The notes: a model not told the origin generated them from the letters alone. A stretch of DNA of 64,000 nt from Thermopetrobacter sp964430935 (GCA_964430935.1 CAYSHK010000039.1:62001-126000), one strand, 5' to 3'. Positions 50,244 through 59,615 are shown, counted from the stretch's first letter. Made by a program: numbers and translations.

Positions 50244-51412
50244 ACGGCCATGGCGGCATCCACCGCCACGCCCTTCTCGATGGGTGCCTGCATGCCGCTG
50301 AGCACGCTCTCCAGCGCCGCCAGACAGAACAGCACGTTGCGGCGGTTGCAAGAGTGGCCCATCAGGCCGATGCGCCACACCTTGCCGGCCAGCGCGCCGA
50401 GGCCGGCCCCGATCTCGAGACCGAAGTCCCGCAGCAGCCGGCCGCGCACCTCCGCGTCGTCGACGCCCTCTGGGATGCTCACCGCGTTGAGTTGCGGCAG
50501 ACGCTCCTCCTCCGGCACCACGAACGACAGCCCCATGGCTTCCAGGCCGGCCTTCAGGGCCTCGTGGTGCCGACGGTGGCGCGCCCAGGAATTCTCCAGC
50601 CCCTCCTCGAGCAGGATGCCCAGCGCCTCGTGCAGGCCGTAGACGGCGTTCACCGGCGCGGTGTGGTGGTAGGCCCGCTTGGCCCCGGAGCCCCAGTAGC
50701 CCATGACGAGATTGAGGTCGAGGAACCAGCTCTGCACCGGCGTTCCGCGCCTGCGCACGAACTCCAGCGCCCGCTCCGAGAAGGTCACCGGCGAGAGACC
50801 GGGGGCGCAGGAAAGGCACTTCTGGGTGCCGGAATAGACGGCATCGACGCCCCACTCGTCCACCTTCACCGGCGTGCCGCCCAGCGAGGTCACCGCGTCC
50901 ATGATGGTCAGGCAGTCGTGTTCGCGGGCGATGCGGCAGATCCCGGCGGCGTCCGTCTGCGCCCCGGTGGAGGTCTCCGCATGCACGAAGGCCACCACGG
51001 ATATGTCGGGATCGGCCTTCAGGGCCTCCTCGACCTTCTGCGGATCCACCGCCCGGCCCCAGGGGTCCTCGATCGTCACGGGCCTGGCGCCGCAGCGGAT
51101 CACGTTCTCCATCATCCGGCCGCCGAACACGCCGTTGATGCACACCAGCACCTTGGCGCCCGGCTCCACGAGATTGACGAAACAGGTCTCCATGCCCGCG
51201 GAGCCCGGCGCGGAAACCGCCATCGTCATCTCGTTCTCCGTCAGGAAGACCTTCTGCAGGCGGGCCTTCACGTCGTCCATCAGGGCGACGAATTCCGGAT
51301 CCAGATGGCCGATGGTCGGCCGGCTCATGGCCTCCAGGACCCGGGCCGGAACGTCGGAGGGGCCCGGCCCCATGAGGGTGCGGCGCGGTGGGTGGAAGGA
51401 AGAATGGCTCAT
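50225..51412 (-). CDS. class V aminotransferase, alanine/serine-glyoxylate type
   Basis: 395 residues, PLP enzyme. The N-terminus RRTLMGPGPSDVPARVLEAM is diagnostic of the AGXT/SgaA group. The Schiff-base Lys is in YSGTQKCLSCAPG, and the substrate-binding Arg near GKVWRIGLMG. It converts glyoxylate to glycine using alanine or serine, or does related 2-aminoethylphosphonate-like chemistry. The start ATG 51412 has AGGAA 6 bases upstream; it has its own promoter and an upstream inverted repeat. Confidence 0.9.
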   Translation of the reverse strand: MSHSSFHPPRRTLMGPGPSDVPARVLEAMSRPTIGHLDPEFVALMDDVKARLQKVFLTENEMTMAVSAPGSAGMETCFVNLVEPGAKVLVCINGVFGGRMMENVIRCGARPVTIEDPWGRAVDPQKVEEALKADPDISVVAFVHAETSTGAQTDAAGICRIAREHDCLTIMDAVTSLGGTPVKVDEWGVDAVYSGTQKCLSCAPGLSPVTFSERALEFVRRRGTPVQSWFLDLNLVMGYWGSGAKRAYHHTAPVNAVYGLHEALGILLEEGLENSWARHRRHHEALKAGLEAMGLSFVVPEEERLPQLNAVSIPEGVDDAEVRGRLLRDFGLEIGAGLGALAGKVWRIGLMGHSCNRRNVLFCLAALESVLSGMQAPIEKGVAVDAAMAVYGDDA

Positions 51413-51449
51413 GGTCGTTCCTGTCGTGCGATGAATGGGACTGCCGCCC

Positions 51450-51479
51450 GTCATACGGCGAAGGGCATGTGACTCACAA
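51450..51479 (-). promoter_or_regulatory. candidate promoter of the aminotransferase gene
   Basis: On the minus strand, TTGTGA (51474-51479) and TATGAC (51450-51455) are 18 bases apart, about 38 bases before the start codon. Confidence 0.45.
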
Positions 51480-51485
51480 CGCGAC

Positions 51486-51504
51486 GATGGAACGACTTTC
51501 CATC
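51486..51504. promoter_or_regulatory. inverted repeat upstream of the aminotransferase promoter
   Basis: GATGGAA (51486-51492), CGACT, TTCCATC (51498-51504): perfect 7-bp arms. It lies 7 bases upstream of the -35 box, a position typical of activator sites. Confidence 0.5.
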
Positions 51505-51553
51505 ATGCGGGACGCGGGGCGGACATCCGCCTCCGTTCCGGCCGGACTACGGC

Positions 51554-53971
51554 TCAGACGTCCAGATTGGCCACGTTCAGGGCGTTCTCCTGGATGAACT
51601 CACGCCGCGGTTCCACCACGTCGCCCATCAGGCGGGAGAACAGATCGTCCGCCTCGTCGATTTCGCGGATCTGCACCTGCAGCAGCGACCGGGCGTTGGC
51701 GTCCAGCGTGGTTTCCCAGAGCTGCTCGGGGTTCATCTCGCCCAGCCCCTTGTAGCGCTGCATGGAGATGCCCTTCCGTCCGTGGGCGAAGACCGCCTCC
51801 AGCAGTTCCATCGGCGAATGGATCACCTGCTCCTCCCCGCCGCGCACCAGCACCGCCGGCGCTCCGTAGATCTCCCGCAGATGCCCGGCGTGCCTGCCGA
51901 GCCTGCGGGCCTCCAGCGAGGCGAGGAGGGCGGCGTCGAGATCGTGGCTCTCGCGCACGCCGCGCACCTCGCGCCAGAAGCGCAGTCCGCCGTCCCCGAG
52001 CGCCTCGCCCTTCCATCCGCGTTCGGTCTCCTCGGAAATGGCGTCCAGCCGCCGCGCGACGTCGTCGGCCAGGGCCTGCGCCTTCTCTCCGTCCTTGAGC
52101 GGTTCGCCCTCGAAGACGCCGGCCACCGCCGCCTGTTCCAGAAGGAAGCGCGGATAGCGGGCGTTCAGCGCCTCGATGGAGCGGCGCACCCCGCGGGCCT
52201 TCTCCACCACCTCGCGCAGGTCCGCCGCCGCCAGCGTCTCTCCCGTGGCCAGCCGCAGGGCGGCGCCTTCCAGACCCGATTCGATCAGGAAGTTCTCCAG
52301 CGCCTCGTCGTCCTTCAGATAGATCTCCGAGGAGCCCTTGCGCACCTTGTAGAGCGGCGGCTGGGCGATGTAGAGGTAGCCGCGCTCGATGATCTCCGGC
52401 ATCTGCCGGTAGAAGAAGGTGAGCAGCAGCGTGCGGATGTGCGCGCCGTCCACGTCGGCGTCGGTCATGATGATGATCTTGTGGTAGCGCAGCTTCTCGA
52501 TGTCGAACTCCTCCCGCCCGATGCCGGCGCCCAGAGCGGTGATCAGGGTGCCGATCTCGTTGGAGGAGAGCATCTTGTCGAACCGTGCCCGCTCCACGTT
52601 GAGGATCTTGCCGCGCAGGGGGAGGATCGCCTGGTTCTGCCGGTTGCGGCCCTGCTTGGCCGAACCGCCCGCGGAATCGCCCTCGACGATGAACAGCTCC
52701 GCCTTCGCCGGGTCGCGCTCCTGGCAGTCGGCGAGCTTGCCCGGCAGGGAGGCGACGTCCAGCGCCCCCTTGCGCCGCGTCAGCTCCCGCGCCTTGCGCG
52801 CCGCCTCCCGCGCCGCGGCCGCCTCGACCACCTTCGAGACGATGGTCTTCGCTTCCGCCGGGTGCTCCTCGAACCACTGGGAGAGCTTCTCGTTCATCAC
52901 GCTCTCCACCACCGGCCGCACCTCGGAGGAGACCAGCTTGTCCTTGGTCTGGGAGGAGAACTTCGGATCCGGCACCTTCACCGACAGCACTGCGGTCAGG
53001 CCCTCGCGCACGTCCTCTCCGGTCAGCGAGACCTTCTCCTTCTTGGCGATGCCGGAGGCGTTGGCATAGCCGGTGACGACCCGTGTCAGCGCCGCGCGGA
53101 AGCCCGCCAGATGGGTACCGCCGTCGCGCTGCGGAATGTTGTTGGTGAAGCACAGGACGTGCTCGTGGTAGCTGTCGTTCCACCACAGGGCGCATTCCAC
53201 GCCGATGCCGTCCTTCTCCGTGCGGATGTGGACCGGCTCCGCGACCAGGGGCGTGCGGGCCCGGTCCAGATGCCGCACGAACTCCACCAGTCCGCCGTCG
53301 TATGCCATCTCCACGCGCTTCGGCTCCGGACCCCGCCGGTCCTCCAGCACGATGCGCACGCCGGAGTTCAGGAACGCCAGCTCCCGCAGCCGGTGCTCCA
53401 GCGTATGGAAGTCGAATTCCGTCATGGTGAAGATTTCCGGGGAGGGCAGGAAGGTGATCTCCGTGCCCGTCCGCCCGCCGGCGTCGCCGGTCACCTTCAG
53501 CGGCTCCACCGGTTCGCCGAGACGGAATTCCATCTCGTGCACCTTGCCGTCGCGCCAGATGCGCAGCTTCAGCCATTCGGAGAGGGCGTTCACCACCGAG
53601 ACGCCCACTCCGTGCAGACCCCCGGACACCTTGTAGGAGTTGCTGTCGAACTTTCCGCCGGCGTGCAGCTGGGTCATGATGACCTCCGCCGCGGAAACGC
53701 CCTCGGTGGGATGGATGTCCACCGGGATGCCGCGGCCGTTGTCGCGCACCGTGGCCGAACCGTCGGGATTGAGGACGACCTCCACCAGGTCGCAGTGGCC
53801 GGCCAGCGCCTCGTCGATGGCGTTGTCCACCACCTCGTAGATCATGTGGTGCAGGCCGGAGCCGTCGTCGGTGTCGCCGATGTACATGCCGGGGCGCTTG
53901 CGCACCGCCTCCAGTCCCTTCAGCACCTTGATGGAGTCGGCCCCGTAGTCCTGTGTCCGCTTGTCGCTCAT
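51554..53971 (-). CDS. gyrB: DNA gyrase subunit B
   Basis: 805 residues. The GHKL ATPase domain has VDNAIDEALAG, DNGRGIPVD and GLHGVGVSVVNAL; the transducer follows; the TOPRIM domain has EGDSAGGSAKQGR and MTDADVDGAHIRTLL. The C-terminal QRYKGLGEMNPEQLW is the GyrB signature and separates it from ParE. The start follows the recF stop by 24 bases. It introduces negative supercoils with GyrA, which is not in this window. Confidence 0.97.
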   Translation of the reverse strand: MSDKRTQDYGADSIKVLKGLEAVRKRPGMYIGDTDDGSGLHHMIYEVVDNAIDEALAGHCDLVEVVLNPDGSATVRDNGRGIPVDIHPTEGVSAAEVIMTQLHAGGKFDSNSYKVSGGLHGVGVSVVNALSEWLKLRIWRDGKVHEMEFRLGEPVEPLKVTGDAGGRTGTEITFLPSPEIFTMTEFDFHTLEHRLRELAFLNSGVRIVLEDRRGPEPKRVEMAYDGGLVEFVRHLDRARTPLVAEPVHIRTEKDGIGVECALWWNDSYHEHVLCFTNNIPQRDGGTHLAGFRAALTRVVTGYANASGIAKKEKVSLTGEDVREGLTAVLSVKVPDPKFSSQTKDKLVSSEVRPVVESVMNEKLSQWFEEHPAEAKTIVSKVVEAAAAREAARKARELTRRKGALDVASLPGKLADCQERDPAKAELFIVEGDSAGGSAKQGRNRQNQAILPLRGKILNVERARFDKMLSSNEIGTLITALGAGIGREEFDIEKLRYHKIIIMTDADVDGAHIRTLLLTFFYRQMPEIIERGYLYIAQPPLYKVRKGSSEIYLKDDEALENFLIESGLEGAALRLATGETLAAADLREVVEKARGVRRSIEALNARYPRFLLEQAAVAGVFEGEPLKDGEKAQALADDVARRLDAISEETERGWKGEALGDGGLRFWREVRGVRESHDLDAALLASLEARRLGRHAGHLREIYGAPAVLVRGGEEQVIHSPMELLEAVFAHGRKGISMQRYKGLGEMNPEQLWETTLDANARSLLQVQIREIDEADDLFSRLMGDVVEPRREFIQENALNVANLDV

Positions 53972-53995
53972 GTGATGCGTTCTTCCGGTTTCTCG

Positions 53996-55156
53996 TCAGA
54001 TGATGCGGCCGTCCTCGACACGGAGGAAGAGCGCCTCTCCGCGCACGTCCGAGAACAGCCCCTCCTCGGTCCCCGTCATCCAGGCCTGGCAGCCCAGCCC
54101 CTTCAGCGCTTCGAAAAGCCCCGCGCGGCGTCCGGCGTCCAGATGCGCCGCCACCTCGTCCAGCAGCAGCAGGGGCGCCCCGCAACCGGGCAGGGCCTTC
54201 ACGGCCGCCGCATGGGCCAGCACGATGGCGATCAGCAGGGCCTTCTGCTCACCTGTGGAGCACAGCCCGGCCGGCATCCCCTTCGGTCCGTGCTCGACCT
54301 CCAGATCGGAGCGGTGCGGTCCCTGCAGCGTACGGCCCGCCGCGGCATCCGCCGCCCGGCCCGAGGCCAGCATCTCCCGGCAGGCGTCCTCCACCTCCAC
54401 GGCCGGCGATTCGCGCAGCCGATCCTCCACCCAGCCTTGTAGCCGCAGGCGGGCGAAAGGGAAAGCCCCGCCATGCTTTTCCACCGTTTTCATGCCCGTC
54501 TCCAGGGCTTCCAGCGCCGCCATGCGCGCCGCCGCCACGGCCACCGACATCTCGGCGATCCGTGCCTCCACGGCGTCGAGCCAGGCGGCGTTGGCGCCGG
54601 CATTCTCCAGCAGCCGGTTGCGCTGCCTCAGCAGTTTCTCCAGCCCGCCCGCCCGCACCGCGTGGTCGGGATCCAGCGCCGCCGTCATCCGGTCCAGGAA
54701 GCGCCGCCGGTCCGAGGCGGGGCCGCCGAACAGCCGGTCCATCGCCGGGGTCAGCCAGCCCAGCCGCACGTGCCGTCCCAGTTCGGCGGAGGACCGCACC
54801 GCCTTGCCGTCGACCAGCACCCGGCGTCCGCCTTCCGGTTCCGCGCCCCCCCAGGCGATGCCGAGGCGCACCGGCCCCTGCAGACCATCCGCGGCCGCCG
54901 CCACCGCCCAGCCGGCGGCCCGTCCGCCGTCCGGCCGGACCCGCGCCATGTCGGCCAGCTGGGCCCGCCGCAGTCCCCGGCCCGGAGCCAGCATGGAAAG
55001 GGCCTCCAGAAGGTTGGTCTTTCCCGCACCGTTCGGACCGGTGAGCACCACCAGATCCGCTCCCGCCTCCACGCGGGCGGTGGCGTAGTTGCGGAAGTCG
55101 GTGACGGTGAGCTGGCGAACGGCGACGGAGGTGATCGGGGCCTCTCCCTGCGACAT
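53996..55156 (-). CDS. recF: DNA replication and repair protein RecF
   Basis: 386 residues, SMC-like ATPase loading RecA at gaps. Walker A GPNGAGKTN, signature STGEQKALLIAIVLA and Walker B PLLLLDEVAAHLD are intact. Slightly basic and alanine rich, normal for high-GC RecF. ATG 55156 is chosen; AGGA is adjacent, so the ribosome site is poor, and a promoter lies in the pyrF end. recF-gyrB is a conserved pair, but dnaA and dnaN are not next to it here. Confidence 0.95.
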   Translation of the reverse strand: MSQGEAPITSVAVRQLTVTDFRNYATARVEAGADLVVLTGPNGAGKTNLLEALSMLAPGRGLRRAQLADMARVRPDGGRAAGWAVAAAADGLQGPVRLGIAWGGAEPEGGRRVLVDGKAVRSSAELGRHVRLGWLTPAMDRLFGGPASDRRRFLDRMTAALDPDHAVRAGGLEKLLRQRNRLLENAGANAAWLDAVEARIAEMSVAVAAARMAALEALETGMKTVEKHGGAFPFARLRLQGWVEDRLRESPAVEVEDACREMLASGRAADAAAGRTLQGPHRSDLEVEHGPKGMPAGLCSTGEQKALLIAIVLAHAAAVKALPGCGAPLLLLDEVAAHLDAGRRAGLFEALKGLGCQAWMTGTEEGLFSDVRGEALFLRVEDGRII

Positions 55157-55180
55157 GTCCTGTTCGGAATATATGGGGTC

Positions 55181-55209
55181 AGAATAGAGCGAAATCAACG
55201 ACTTGTCGA
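55181..55209 (-). promoter_or_regulatory. promoter of recF-gyrB inside the pyrF end
   Basis: On the minus strand, TCGACA (55204-55209) and TATTCT (55181-55186) are 17 bases apart, about 25 bases before recF. Confidence 0.55.
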
Positions 55210-55917
55210 CGATTCCCCGCTCAGCGACCGGACGATTTCCGATGCCGCGGCGACGGGGTCGTCCGCCTGCGTGACCGGCCGGCCGATCACCAGGATGTCG
55301 GCGCCGGCCCGCTGCGCCGCCCGCGGCGTGGCGATGCGTTTCTGGTCCGCCGTCTCCGCTCCCGCGGGGCGGATGCCGGGCACCACGGTGAGGAAGTCCG
55401 GGCCGCAGACCCTGCGCACCGTGGCGAGATCGCGCGGCGAGCACACCACGCCGTCCAGCCCGCAGGCCCGCGCCAGTTCGGCCAGATTGGCCACGTGTTC
55501 GTCGATGCCGAGCGCTGCGTCGAACCCGATCGCCGCCGCGTCCTCCTCGCCGAGCGAGGTCAGCAGGGTCACCGCGATCAGTTTCGCCCGCCCCTCCACG
55601 GCCTCCGCCGCGGCGCGCATCATCGCCGGCCCTCCGCAGGCGTGCACGTTGACGATGGCCGGAGCCGGATCGAGCCGCATCAGCGACCGCAGCCCCTGCG
55701 CCACGGTGTTCGGGATGTCGTGCAGCTTGAGATCGAGAAACACCGGAATGCCGGCCTCCGCCACGTCGCGGTAGCCGGTCTCGCCGGCGGCGTAGAACAG
55801 TTCCATGCCCACCTTGACGAAATCCGCAATTCCGGCCAGCCGGCGGGCCAGGTCGGCGGCCCATGCCGCGTCCGGCGTGTCCAGCGCCACGCAGATCCTG
55901 GATCGGGTGTCCGCCAT
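55195..55917 (-). CDS. pyrF: orotidine 5'-phosphate decarboxylase
   Basis: 240 residues, last step of UMP synthesis, TIM barrel. The catalytic block FLDLKLHDIPNTV carries the Lys-Asp pairs; CVALDTPD and VVPGIRPAGAE are phosphate loops. The start overlaps the ubiE stop (ATGA, 55915-55919), so it is translated with ubiE. Confidence 0.96.
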   Translation of the reverse strand: MADTRSRICVALDTPDAAWAADLARRLAGIADFVKVGMELFYAAGETGYRDVAEAGIPVFLDLKLHDIPNTVAQGLRSLMRLDPAPAIVNVHACGGPAMMRAAAEAVEGRAKLIAVTLLTSLGEEDAAAIGFDAALGIDEHVANLAELARACGLDGVVCSPRDLATVRRVCGPDFLTVVPGIRPAGAETADQKRIATPRAAQRAGADILVIGRPVTQADDPVAAASEIVRSLSGESSTSR

Positions 55918-56693
55918 CAGATCTTCCAGCCCCAGTGCATGGCCACGGTCCCCGCCGTCATGTTCCGGTAGTTCACGCGCTCGAAACCGGCCTCCCCGAT
56001 CATCCCCCGGAAGGTCTCCTGGTTCGGGAACCGGCGGATGCTCTCCACCAGATAGCGGTAGGGGCCGCCGTCTCCGGTCACCGCCCGCCCCACGGCCGGA
56101 ATGACGGTGAACGAATAGGCGTCGTAGATCCTCTGCAATCCCGGGACCGCGAGCTGCGAGAACTCCAGGCACATGAAGCGCCCGCCGGGCTTGAGCACGC
56201 GGAAGGCCTCCCGCAGGGCCCGGTCGATGTGCGGCACGTTGCGGATGCCGAAGGCGATGGTGTAGGCGTCGAAGGTGGCGTCCGCGAAGGGCAGCGCCTC
56301 CGCGTTGGCGACCGTGAAGTCGAGCCGGGAGAGGGGGCGGTGTTCCGTCCGCGCCCGCCGCCGGCCCTCCATCAGCATCTGGGGGGAGATGTCGGCCATG
56401 GAGACGCGCACGCCCGTTCCGCCCCTCTCCAGGATGCGGAAGGCGATGTCCCCGGTGCCGCCGGCGACGTCCAGCACGTGGAAATCGCCCCGTTTCGGCG
56501 GATTGAGGGCGGCCACGAAATCGTCCTTCCACAGCCTGTGCAGGCCGCCGGACATCAGGTCGTTCATCTCGTCGTAGCGCTTCGCCACCTTCGCGAAGAC
56601 TTCGTTGACGAGAACCTGCTTCTCGTCCTCGGCCACCTCGCGGAAGCCGAAGGAGAGCGTGCGCTCCTCGCCGCCCTTGCGTGTGTCCGCCAT
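55917..56693 (-). CDS. ubiE: demethylmenaquinone/2-methoxy-6-polyprenyl-benzoquinol methylase UbiE
   Basis: 258 residues, SAM-dependent C-methyltransferase of ubiquinone (and menaquinone) synthesis. Family pieces: FGFREVAEDEKQ, VFAKVAKRYDEMNDLMSGGLHRLWKD, SAM motif VLDVAGGTGDIAFR and the C-terminal NMTAGTVAMHWGWKI. First gene of ubiE-pyrF-recF-gyrB. Whether the cell makes menaquinone cannot be seen here. Confidence 0.96.
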   Translation of the reverse strand: MADTRKGGEERTLSFGFREVAEDEKQVLVNEVFAKVAKRYDEMNDLMSGGLHRLWKDDFVAALNPPKRGDFHVLDVAGGTGDIAFRILERGGTGVRVSMADISPQMLMEGRRRARTEHRPLSRLDFTVANAEALPFADATFDAYTIAFGIRNVPHIDRALREAFRVLKPGGRFMCLEFSQLAVPGLQRIYDAYSFTVIPAVGRAVTGDGGPYRYLVESIRRFPNQETFRGMIGEAGFERVNYRNMTAGTVAMHWGWKI

Positions 56694-56725
56694 CGTGTCC
56701 GGTCCCGGTTGTCAGTTCTGGCGCC

Positions 56726-56754
56726 GTTATAGAGGCTTTGGCGGAGGGCGGCAA
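56726..56754 (-). promoter_or_regulatory. promoter of ubiE-pyrF
   Basis: On the minus strand, TTGCCG (56749-56754) and TATAAC (56726-56731) are 17 bases apart, about 30 bases before the ubiE ATG. Confidence 0.6.
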
Positions 56755-56839
56755 TGCGGCCCGGCGCACCCTTTAAGAATTCGATAACCGCAAAAATGTT
56801 CTGCATAAGGAACAAATTGAATCGCAATGGAATTGATGA

Positions 56840-56854
56840 CACATTCGCAATGTG
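56840..56854. promoter_or_regulatory. inverted repeat upstream of the peptide-binding protein gene
   Basis: CACATT, CGC, AATGTG: perfect 6-bp arms at 56840-56854, at the end of an AT-rich stretch (56770-56860) that stands out from the GC-rich surroundings and probably holds the promoter. Confidence 0.45.
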
Positions 56855-56901
56855 GGTGATTCGCTGCTCGGGGGCGCGGCATGACATGCCAGGAGGGGTC
56901 C

Positions 56902-58479
56902 ATGAATGCGAACATCGGGCGATTGAATGCCTTGTCGCGGCGGGGAGGTGCCACCCGGCGCGAATTCCTCGGTCTTGCCATCGCGGCGGGTCTGGCGCTC
57001 CCGGGGGCCGGTTCCGCCCTCGCCGCCGGTCCCAGGCGCGGCGGTGTCTTCCGGGCCGGCCTGGCCTCGGGATCGACCACGGATTCCCTCAATCCGGCCA
57101 CCTGGTCCAACAATTTCATGGCCGATCTCGGCATGGGCGTCTATGCCGATACGCTTTTCGAGATCGATCCGGATTTCAATGCCGTTCCCAATCTCGTGGA
57201 GAGCTACGACCATGATAGGATCGCGCGCGTCTGGCATCTGAAACTGAAGAAGGGCGTGACCTTCCACGACGGGCGCGAACTGACCTCCGCCGACGTGCTG
57301 GCGAGCATCCGCCATCATGTCGGCGAGAAGACCAAGTCGCCGATGAAGCCCGTGCTTGCCGTGATCGGCGAGATGCGGGCCGACGGTGACCACGGAGTGG
57401 TCTTCGAACTCAGGTATCCCTATGCGGACTTCCCCTATCTGCTCACCGACTACCATCTGCCGATCCTGCCGGCCCGCGAGGACGGACGTCTGGATTGGGA
57501 GGCGGGCGTCGGCACAGGTCCCTACCGGCTGGAGACGTTCCGCCCCGGAGAGCGGGTGCGCGGCACGCGCCATCCCGACTACCACGGCACGGCCTGGTTC
57601 GACGCCGTGGAACTGCTCGTCATCCACGACGTGGTGGCCCGCACGGCGGCGCTCAACTCCGGCGACATCCACTACATGGACCGCTGCGATCTGAAGACGC
57701 TCAATCTGCTGAAACGCAATCCGCAGGTGGAGGTCACCGACATTCCCAGCCTGTCGCACTACACCGCGCCCATGGACTGCACCGTCGCGCCCTTCTCCGA
57801 CGTCAACGTGCGTCTGGCCCTGAAGTACGCCATCGACCGGGAGCAGATCCTGAAAAAGGTGATGTTCGGCCATGGCCGCGCCGGCAACGACAATCCGCTG
57901 GCTCCGTCCATGAAGTACGCCATCGATCCGAAGCCGGTGCACGTCTACGATCCGGACCGGGCGCGCTTCCATCTGAGAAAGGCGGGTCTGGAGAAGCTCT
58001 CCGTGGAGCTCGCCGCCTCCGATGCGCCCTTCGCCGGAGCCATGGATACCGCCCAGCTGATGCGCGAGCATGCGAAGGCGGCGGGCATCGACATCCGGGT
58101 GAACCGGGTGCCTGCGGACGGCTACTGGTCCAACGTCTGGATGAAGAAGCCCTGGTGCTTCTCGCAATGGGGCGGACGGCCCACCGCCGACTGGATGCTC
58201 TCCGTCGCCTACGCGCCGGATGCACCGTGGAACGAAAGCCGCTGGAAGAACGCCCGCTTCGGCGAACTGCTCAAGGCGGCCCGCGCCGAGACCGACGACG
58301 CCCGTCGCGCCGGCATGTACGCGGAGATGCAGCAGCTGATCCACGACGACGGTGGTGAGATCGTCATCGCCTTCAACAATTTCGTCTCCGCCGTCAGCCG
58401 CAGGATCGGTCATGGCCGCCTGAACGTGAACTACGATCACGACGGCGGATACATGTACAAGCGCTGGTGGTTCGTCTGA
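56902..58479 (+). CDS. ABC transporter substrate-binding protein, peptide/opine type (SBP_bac_5), Tat-exported
   Basis: 525 residues. A twin-arginine signal (ATRREFLGLAIAAG, about 15-28) with Ala cleavage region precedes a class C DppA/OppA-like binding fold with DSLNPATWSNNF and the conserved LKKGVTFHDGRELTSADV in overview. AGGAGGGG lies 6 bases before ATG 56902, which is why that start is preferred to 56881. No permease or ATPase gene of the Dpp/Opp type follows, so it is a solitary binding protein here. Ligand (dipeptide, opine, nickel or glutathione) is unknown. Confidence 0.88.
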   Translation: MNANIGRLNALSRRGGATRREFLGLAIAAGLALPGAGSALAAGPRRGGVFRAGLASGSTTDSLNPATWSNNFMADLGMGVYADTLFEIDPDFNAVPNLVESYDHDRIARVWHLKLKKGVTFHDGRELTSADVLASIRHHVGEKTKSPMKPVLAVIGEMRADGDHGVVFELRYPYADFPYLLTDYHLPILPAREDGRLDWEAGVGTGPYRLETFRPGERVRGTRHPDYHGTAWFDAVELLVIHDVVARTAALNSGDIHYMDRCDLKTLNLLKRNPQVEVTDIPSLSHYTAPMDCTVAPFSDVNVRLALKYAIDREQILKKVMFGHGRAGNDNPLAPSMKYAIDPKPVHVYDPDRARFHLRKAGLEKLSVELAASDAPFAGAMDTAQLMREHAKAAGIDIRVNRVPADGYWSNVWMKKPWCFSQWGGRPTADWMLSVAYAPDAPWNESRWKNARFGELLKAARAETDDARRAGMYAEMQQLIHDDGGEIVIAFNNFVSAVSRRIGHGRLNVNYDHDGGYMYKRWWFV

Positions 58480-58737
58480 TTCGACGGCCGCCACGGCTCT
58501 CCATTCAGCACGGAGCGTTCTCCGGCTCCGCCGGCCCGCCGCTCCACCGCCCGGCGGATGGTCCGGCGGCCATCTTCCGTGGCCGGACGGACGGAGGAAT
58601 TTTGGGACTCCCCTCGTGCGTGAAATGCGCTAAGGTTGCGACAGGTTGTCCGCGCCGGCCCGCCCGGTGCCGGGACCGACCTGCAACGGTTCGACAAGAA
58701 CACGGAATGGACAACACGTTTCGGGAGGCTGCAGAAA

Positions 58738-59511
58738 ATGAGACTGCTCGCGAAGTTCGCCGCCGCCGCGCTGGCCCTCGGCCTGGCCACGGGCATGGCC
58801 GCGGCCAAGGAATGGAAGACCGTGCGCATCGGCACCGAGGGTGCCTACCCGCCCTTCAACTACAAGGATGCCGCCGGCAATCTGAAAGGGTTCGACATCG
58901 ACATCGCCAAGGCCCTCTGCGACAAGATGAAGGTCAAGTGCGTCTTCGTCGCCCAGGATTGGGACGGCATCATCCCGGGTCTTCTGGCAAAGAAGTATGA
59001 CGCCATCGTGGCCTCCATGTCGATCACCGACGAGCGCAAGAAGAAGGTGGACTTCACCGATCCCTACTACCGTTCGCCGGCGACCTTCGTGGTGCCGAAG
59101 AACTCGCCCATCACGGACGTTTCGCCCAAGGCCATGGCGGGCAAAACCATCGGTGCGCAGTCCTCGACGATCCATGCCAACTATCTCGAGGACAACTACA
59201 AGGATTCCACCATCCGTCTCTACAAGACCCAGGACGAGGTCAACGCGGATCTCGCCGCCGGCCGTCTCGACGCCCAGCTTGCCGACAAGCTGGTTCTCTT
59301 CGAGTGGCTGAAGACCAAGGACGGCCAGTGCTGCAAGTTCGTCGGTCCCGCCATCACCGATCCGCGCTGGTTCGGCGAGGGTGCCGGCATCGCCGTGCGC
59401 AAGGAGGACAAGGACCTGAAGGAGATGTTCAACAAGGCCCTGAAGGAGATCCTCGCGGACGGCACCTACGAGAAGATCAACAAGAAGTACTTCCCCTTCT
59501 CGATCTACTGA
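58738..59511 (+). CDS. polar amino-acid ABC transporter substrate-binding protein
   Basis: 257 residues. Signal peptide about 1-23 (ending MAAA-KEW). The SBP_bac_3 signature is clear: TVRIGTEGAYPPFNYKDAAGNLKGFDIDIAKAL in overview, then MSITDERKKKVDFTDPYYRS. It is of the HisJ/LAO/ArtJ/OccT type, binding cationic amino acids or opines. Two permeases follow. A preceding 258-base gap contains no gene that I can see; a stretch GCTAAGGTT at 58630-58638 may be a -10 region without a good -35. Confidence 0.9.
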   Translation: MRLLAKFAAAALALGLATGMAAAKEWKTVRIGTEGAYPPFNYKDAAGNLKGFDIDIAKALCDKMKVKCVFVAQDWDGIIPGLLAKKYDAIVASMSITDERKKKVDFTDPYYRSPATFVVPKNSPITDVSPKAMAGKTIGAQSSTIHANYLEDNYKDSTIRLYKTQDEVNADLAAGRLDAQLADKLVLFEWLKTKDGQCCKFVGPAITDPRWFGEGAGIAVRKEDKDLKEMFNKALKEILADGTYEKINKKYFPFSIY

Positions 59512-59550
59512 TCGTATTCTCGCCGGGAAGCTGGGAATGACGTCATGATC

Positions 59551-59585
59551 CGGCGGCGGTCCGGTCCCGAGCCGGGCCGCCGCCG
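59551..59585 (+). terminator. intra-operon stem-loop between binding protein and permease
   Basis: CGGCGGCGGTCC and GGGCCGCCGCCG form a 12-bp stem (one G-U) with an 11-base loop and no T run. It probably protects the binding-protein message from 3' decay. Confidence 0.55.
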
Positions 59586-59615
59586 TGAATCGGCAGGCGG
59601 GACGGGCGCGGATCC

